Source: Salinicola salarius (lineage in GTDB: Bacteria; Pseudomonadota; Gammaproteobacteria; Pseudomonadales; Halomonadaceae). From it: DNA of 62,328 bases. This document shows positions 61,066-62,328 of this stretch, one piece after another; positions within the stretch are counted from its first letter, which is position 1; the number at the start of each line of letters is the position of its first letter. The DNA lies in contig NZ_NHOU01000021.1 of assembly GCF_002179555.1 (NCBI RefSeq), positions 1 through 62,328 on the forward strand, in the 5' to 3' direction. The notes under the pieces are model-generated. The model made no database searches, was not told the origin of the DNA, and worked only from the letters and a program-made list of their open reading frames with translations. A program made the position numbers and the translations under genes.

Positions 61066-61101
61066 CACTATCCATCGCTAGAGTCTCTTTAGGAACCTTA
61101 A

Positions 61102-62283
61102 ATGGACCCATATGGAAATCCATTCGCACCTGGCGCCGGTAGCCGTCCGCCCGAGCTTGCTGGCCGCGATGCGATTCTGCAGGCTGCCAAGATATCGTGT
61201 GGGCGCGCAATCAAAGGACGGTCTGCTCGTTCGATTATGCTGCTAGGCCTCCGCGGTACCGGTAAAACGGTTCTACTAAGCGAGATCGGTCGCATCGCTG
61301 ATGCTGAGGGATTCCTTGTTTCCAGAGTTGAAGCTCCCGAAGAAACCAATCTGGCAAGCCTTCTCTACCCCGAGATGCGTAAGGTGTCTCGCTCCCTATC
61401 AGGAGTCGAAACAGCCAAACACCATGCTTCACGTGCTCTAGGCGGGCTACGCAATTTCGCCTCCGTGTTCAACATCGAAGTTTCAGGCGTGAACATTGGC
61501 GTCGAACCACCTCCAGAGCCAGGCTTGGCCGAGAGCGGTGATATGCAACATGATCTACCCGACCTCTTTGACCAAATCGGTCGCGCTGCCCAAGCTGCGA
61601 ATAAAGGCTGGGTTCTTCTAATTGATGAGGTTCAATATCTCTCTCAGCAAGATCTCTCTGCTCTGATCGTTGCCCTTCACCGTATATCTCAAGATGGGAG
61701 GCCTATCGTTTTCATAGGTGCCGGACTGCCTCAAGTAGCCCGACTCGCGGGCGAAGCTAAATCCTATGCAGAAAGATTATTCAATTATCCTGTCGTTGGC
61801 GCACTTGATCAGGAAGCCGCTGCGAAAGCTATAGAAAAGCCGATCATTGACGAAGACGCATCCATCTCTCACGAAGCGCTATCGACAATTTTCGATGTAA
61901 CGAAGGGCTATCCATTCTTCTTGCAGGAGCTTGCCTCCTTTTCTTGGGACAACGCACCGGGACCCGAAATCAACGAAAGCGATGTTCTTAAATCCTATGC
62001 AGAAACGATCAGTTCTCTAGACAACGGTTTCTTCAGAGTCCGCTTGGACCGTTTAACCAAAGCGGAGGTGGGATTCGTCAAGGCGATGGCGGCTCTTGGC
62101 GACGGTCCGTATCAAGTTGCCGATATCGCTAGAGCAATGAATCGCACGCAGAAATCAATCGGCCCGGCGCGCGCGAGCATAATTTATAAAGGAATGATTT
62201 ATAGCACCGACCATGGCTACCTTGATTTTACAGTTCCGCTTTTCGCTGATTTCATCAGGCGAAAGCACATCTCTGAAGACTGA
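61102..62283 (+). CDS. AAA/Orc1-like ATP-binding protein in foreign-looking DNA
   Basis: 393-residue P-loop ATPase of the archaeal-ATPase/Orc1-Cdc6-like type. Walker A GLRGTGKT at 49-56, Walker B VLLIDEVQ with Asp175-Glu176, a sensor-like FIGAGLPQ near residue 205, and a C-terminal winged-helix-like part with QVADIARAMNRTQKSIGPARASI. Specific function is unknown; such proteins occur in mobile elements and defence islands. Codon use is richer in A/T-ending codons than in all other genes here. It ends 45 bp before the window edge, so its partners are not visible. Confidence 0.75.
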   Translation: MDPYGNPFAPGAGSRPPELAGRDAILQAAKISCGRAIKGRSARSIMLLGLRGTGKTVLLSEIGRIADAEGFLVSRVEAPEETNLASLLYPEMRKVSRSLSGVETAKHHASRALGGLRNFASVFNIEVSGVNIGVEPPPEPGLAESGDMQHDLPDLFDQIGRAAQAANKGWVLLIDEVQYLSQQDLSALIVALHRISQDGRPIVFIGAGLPQVARLAGEAKSYAERLFNYPVVGALDQEAAAKAIEKPIIDEDASISHEALSTIFDVTKGYPFFLQELASFSWDNAPGPEINESDVLKSYAETISSLDNGFFRVRLDRLTKAEVGFVKAMAALGDGPYQVADIARAMNRTQKSIGPARASIIYKGMIYSTDHGYLDFTVPLFADFIRRKHISED

Positions 62284-62328
62284 TTTTTCAGCCTACGTGT
62301 CGGGTCCCGCGTGATTGACAACCCGTTT

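Larger units (their letters stand above)
60756..61101. other. 346 bp region with a gene remnant and an AT-rich leader
   Basis: Base composition falls along this stretch. The first half contains the 3' remnant of an acyl-CoA synthetase gene (60772-60942). Beyond that no intact gene is seen; a minus-strand frame (60885-61030) stays open and could be a second remnant, but I cannot assign it. An 8 bp inverted repeat (61031-61065) precedes the ATPase gene. Confidence 0.6.

Overview
The window is a GC-rich chromosomal stretch from a gammaproteobacterium. Gene content and order (recG-oxyR, hup-rubB, ubiC-ubiA-phoB-phoR, phoU, uvrD, trpI/trpBA), together with a Halomonas/Chromohalobacter-like style of protein and intergenic element, point to the Halomonadaceae or a close relative. 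The genus cannot be fixed from the sequence alone. Most of it is ordinary, densely packed chromosome. The last ~1.4 kb is different: AT-richer and apparently acquired.

Layout. 0-4.7 kb: a lipoprotein membrane-fusion protein and an OqxB/MexF-like RND pump. 4.8-5.3 kb: thpR. 5.3-16.9 kb (minus strand): a complete phosphonate uptake and C-P lyase locus, phnCDE-phnFGHIJKLMNP plus a hexapeptide acetyltransferase. A terminator between phnE and phnF and two TGTCTAGACA-type palindromes suggest two PhnF-repressed units. 17.1-21.1 kb: a YeeZ-like epimerase, oxyR and recG. 21.2-25.7 kb: a YccS-family membrane protein (probably starting at a rare ATT codon), a DUF4105 protein and an MpaB/DUF2236 protein. 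25.7-28.9 kb: trpI divergent from trpBA. 29-30.5 kb: a pirin, a small SCP2-like protein and HU. 30.7-36.8 kb: rubB, ubiC-ubiA, phoB-phoR behind a clear Pho box, and an M23 peptidase. 37-43.8 kb: a siderophore-interacting protein, Mn-type sodA, cysZ, phoU, uvrD and zapG/yhcB. 44-49.4 kb: the SOS mutagenesis cassette imuA-imuB-dnaE2 behind a near-perfect LexA box. 49.4-52.4 kb: a HexR-like regulator, a PA3496-type small protein and an NSS sodium symporter. 52.6-58.2 kb: the branched-chain 2-oxoacid dehydrogenase genes bkdA1-bkdA2-bkdB followed 17 bp later by a eukaryotic-type protein kinase. 58.4-60.8 kb, divergent: a short-chain dehydrogenase and a thiolase that fit the same isoleucine/valine catabolism. 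60.8-62.3 kb: a 3' remnant of an acyl-CoA synthetase gene, then a foreign-looking AAA ATPase.

How the genes work together. Phosphorus supply is the strongest theme: phoBR and phoU sense phosphate, while the phn locus takes up and cleaves phosphonates. Branched-chain amino acid catabolism is the second: bkd on one strand and 3-hydroxyacyl-CoA dehydrogenase plus thiolase on the other share a 229 bp intergenic region containing a palindrome TTGACGTTAATGTCAA. DNA damage and oxidative stress form the third: oxyR, recG, sodA, uvrD and imuAB-dnaE2.

Most interesting points: (1) the kinase gene placed as the last gene of the bkd operon, a possible bacterial counterpart of mitochondrial BCKD kinase control; (2) a ~145 bp long-palindrome repeat present three times, once inside the efflux operon; (3) many short tandem duplications lying at gene starts or stops (phnG/phnH, trpA, sodA, the PA3496-like gene, yccS, imuA leader, imuB); (4) the truncated acyl-CoA synthetase and ATPase at an apparent island boundary. 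No tRNA, rRNA, CRISPR array, transposase or integrase was recognised.
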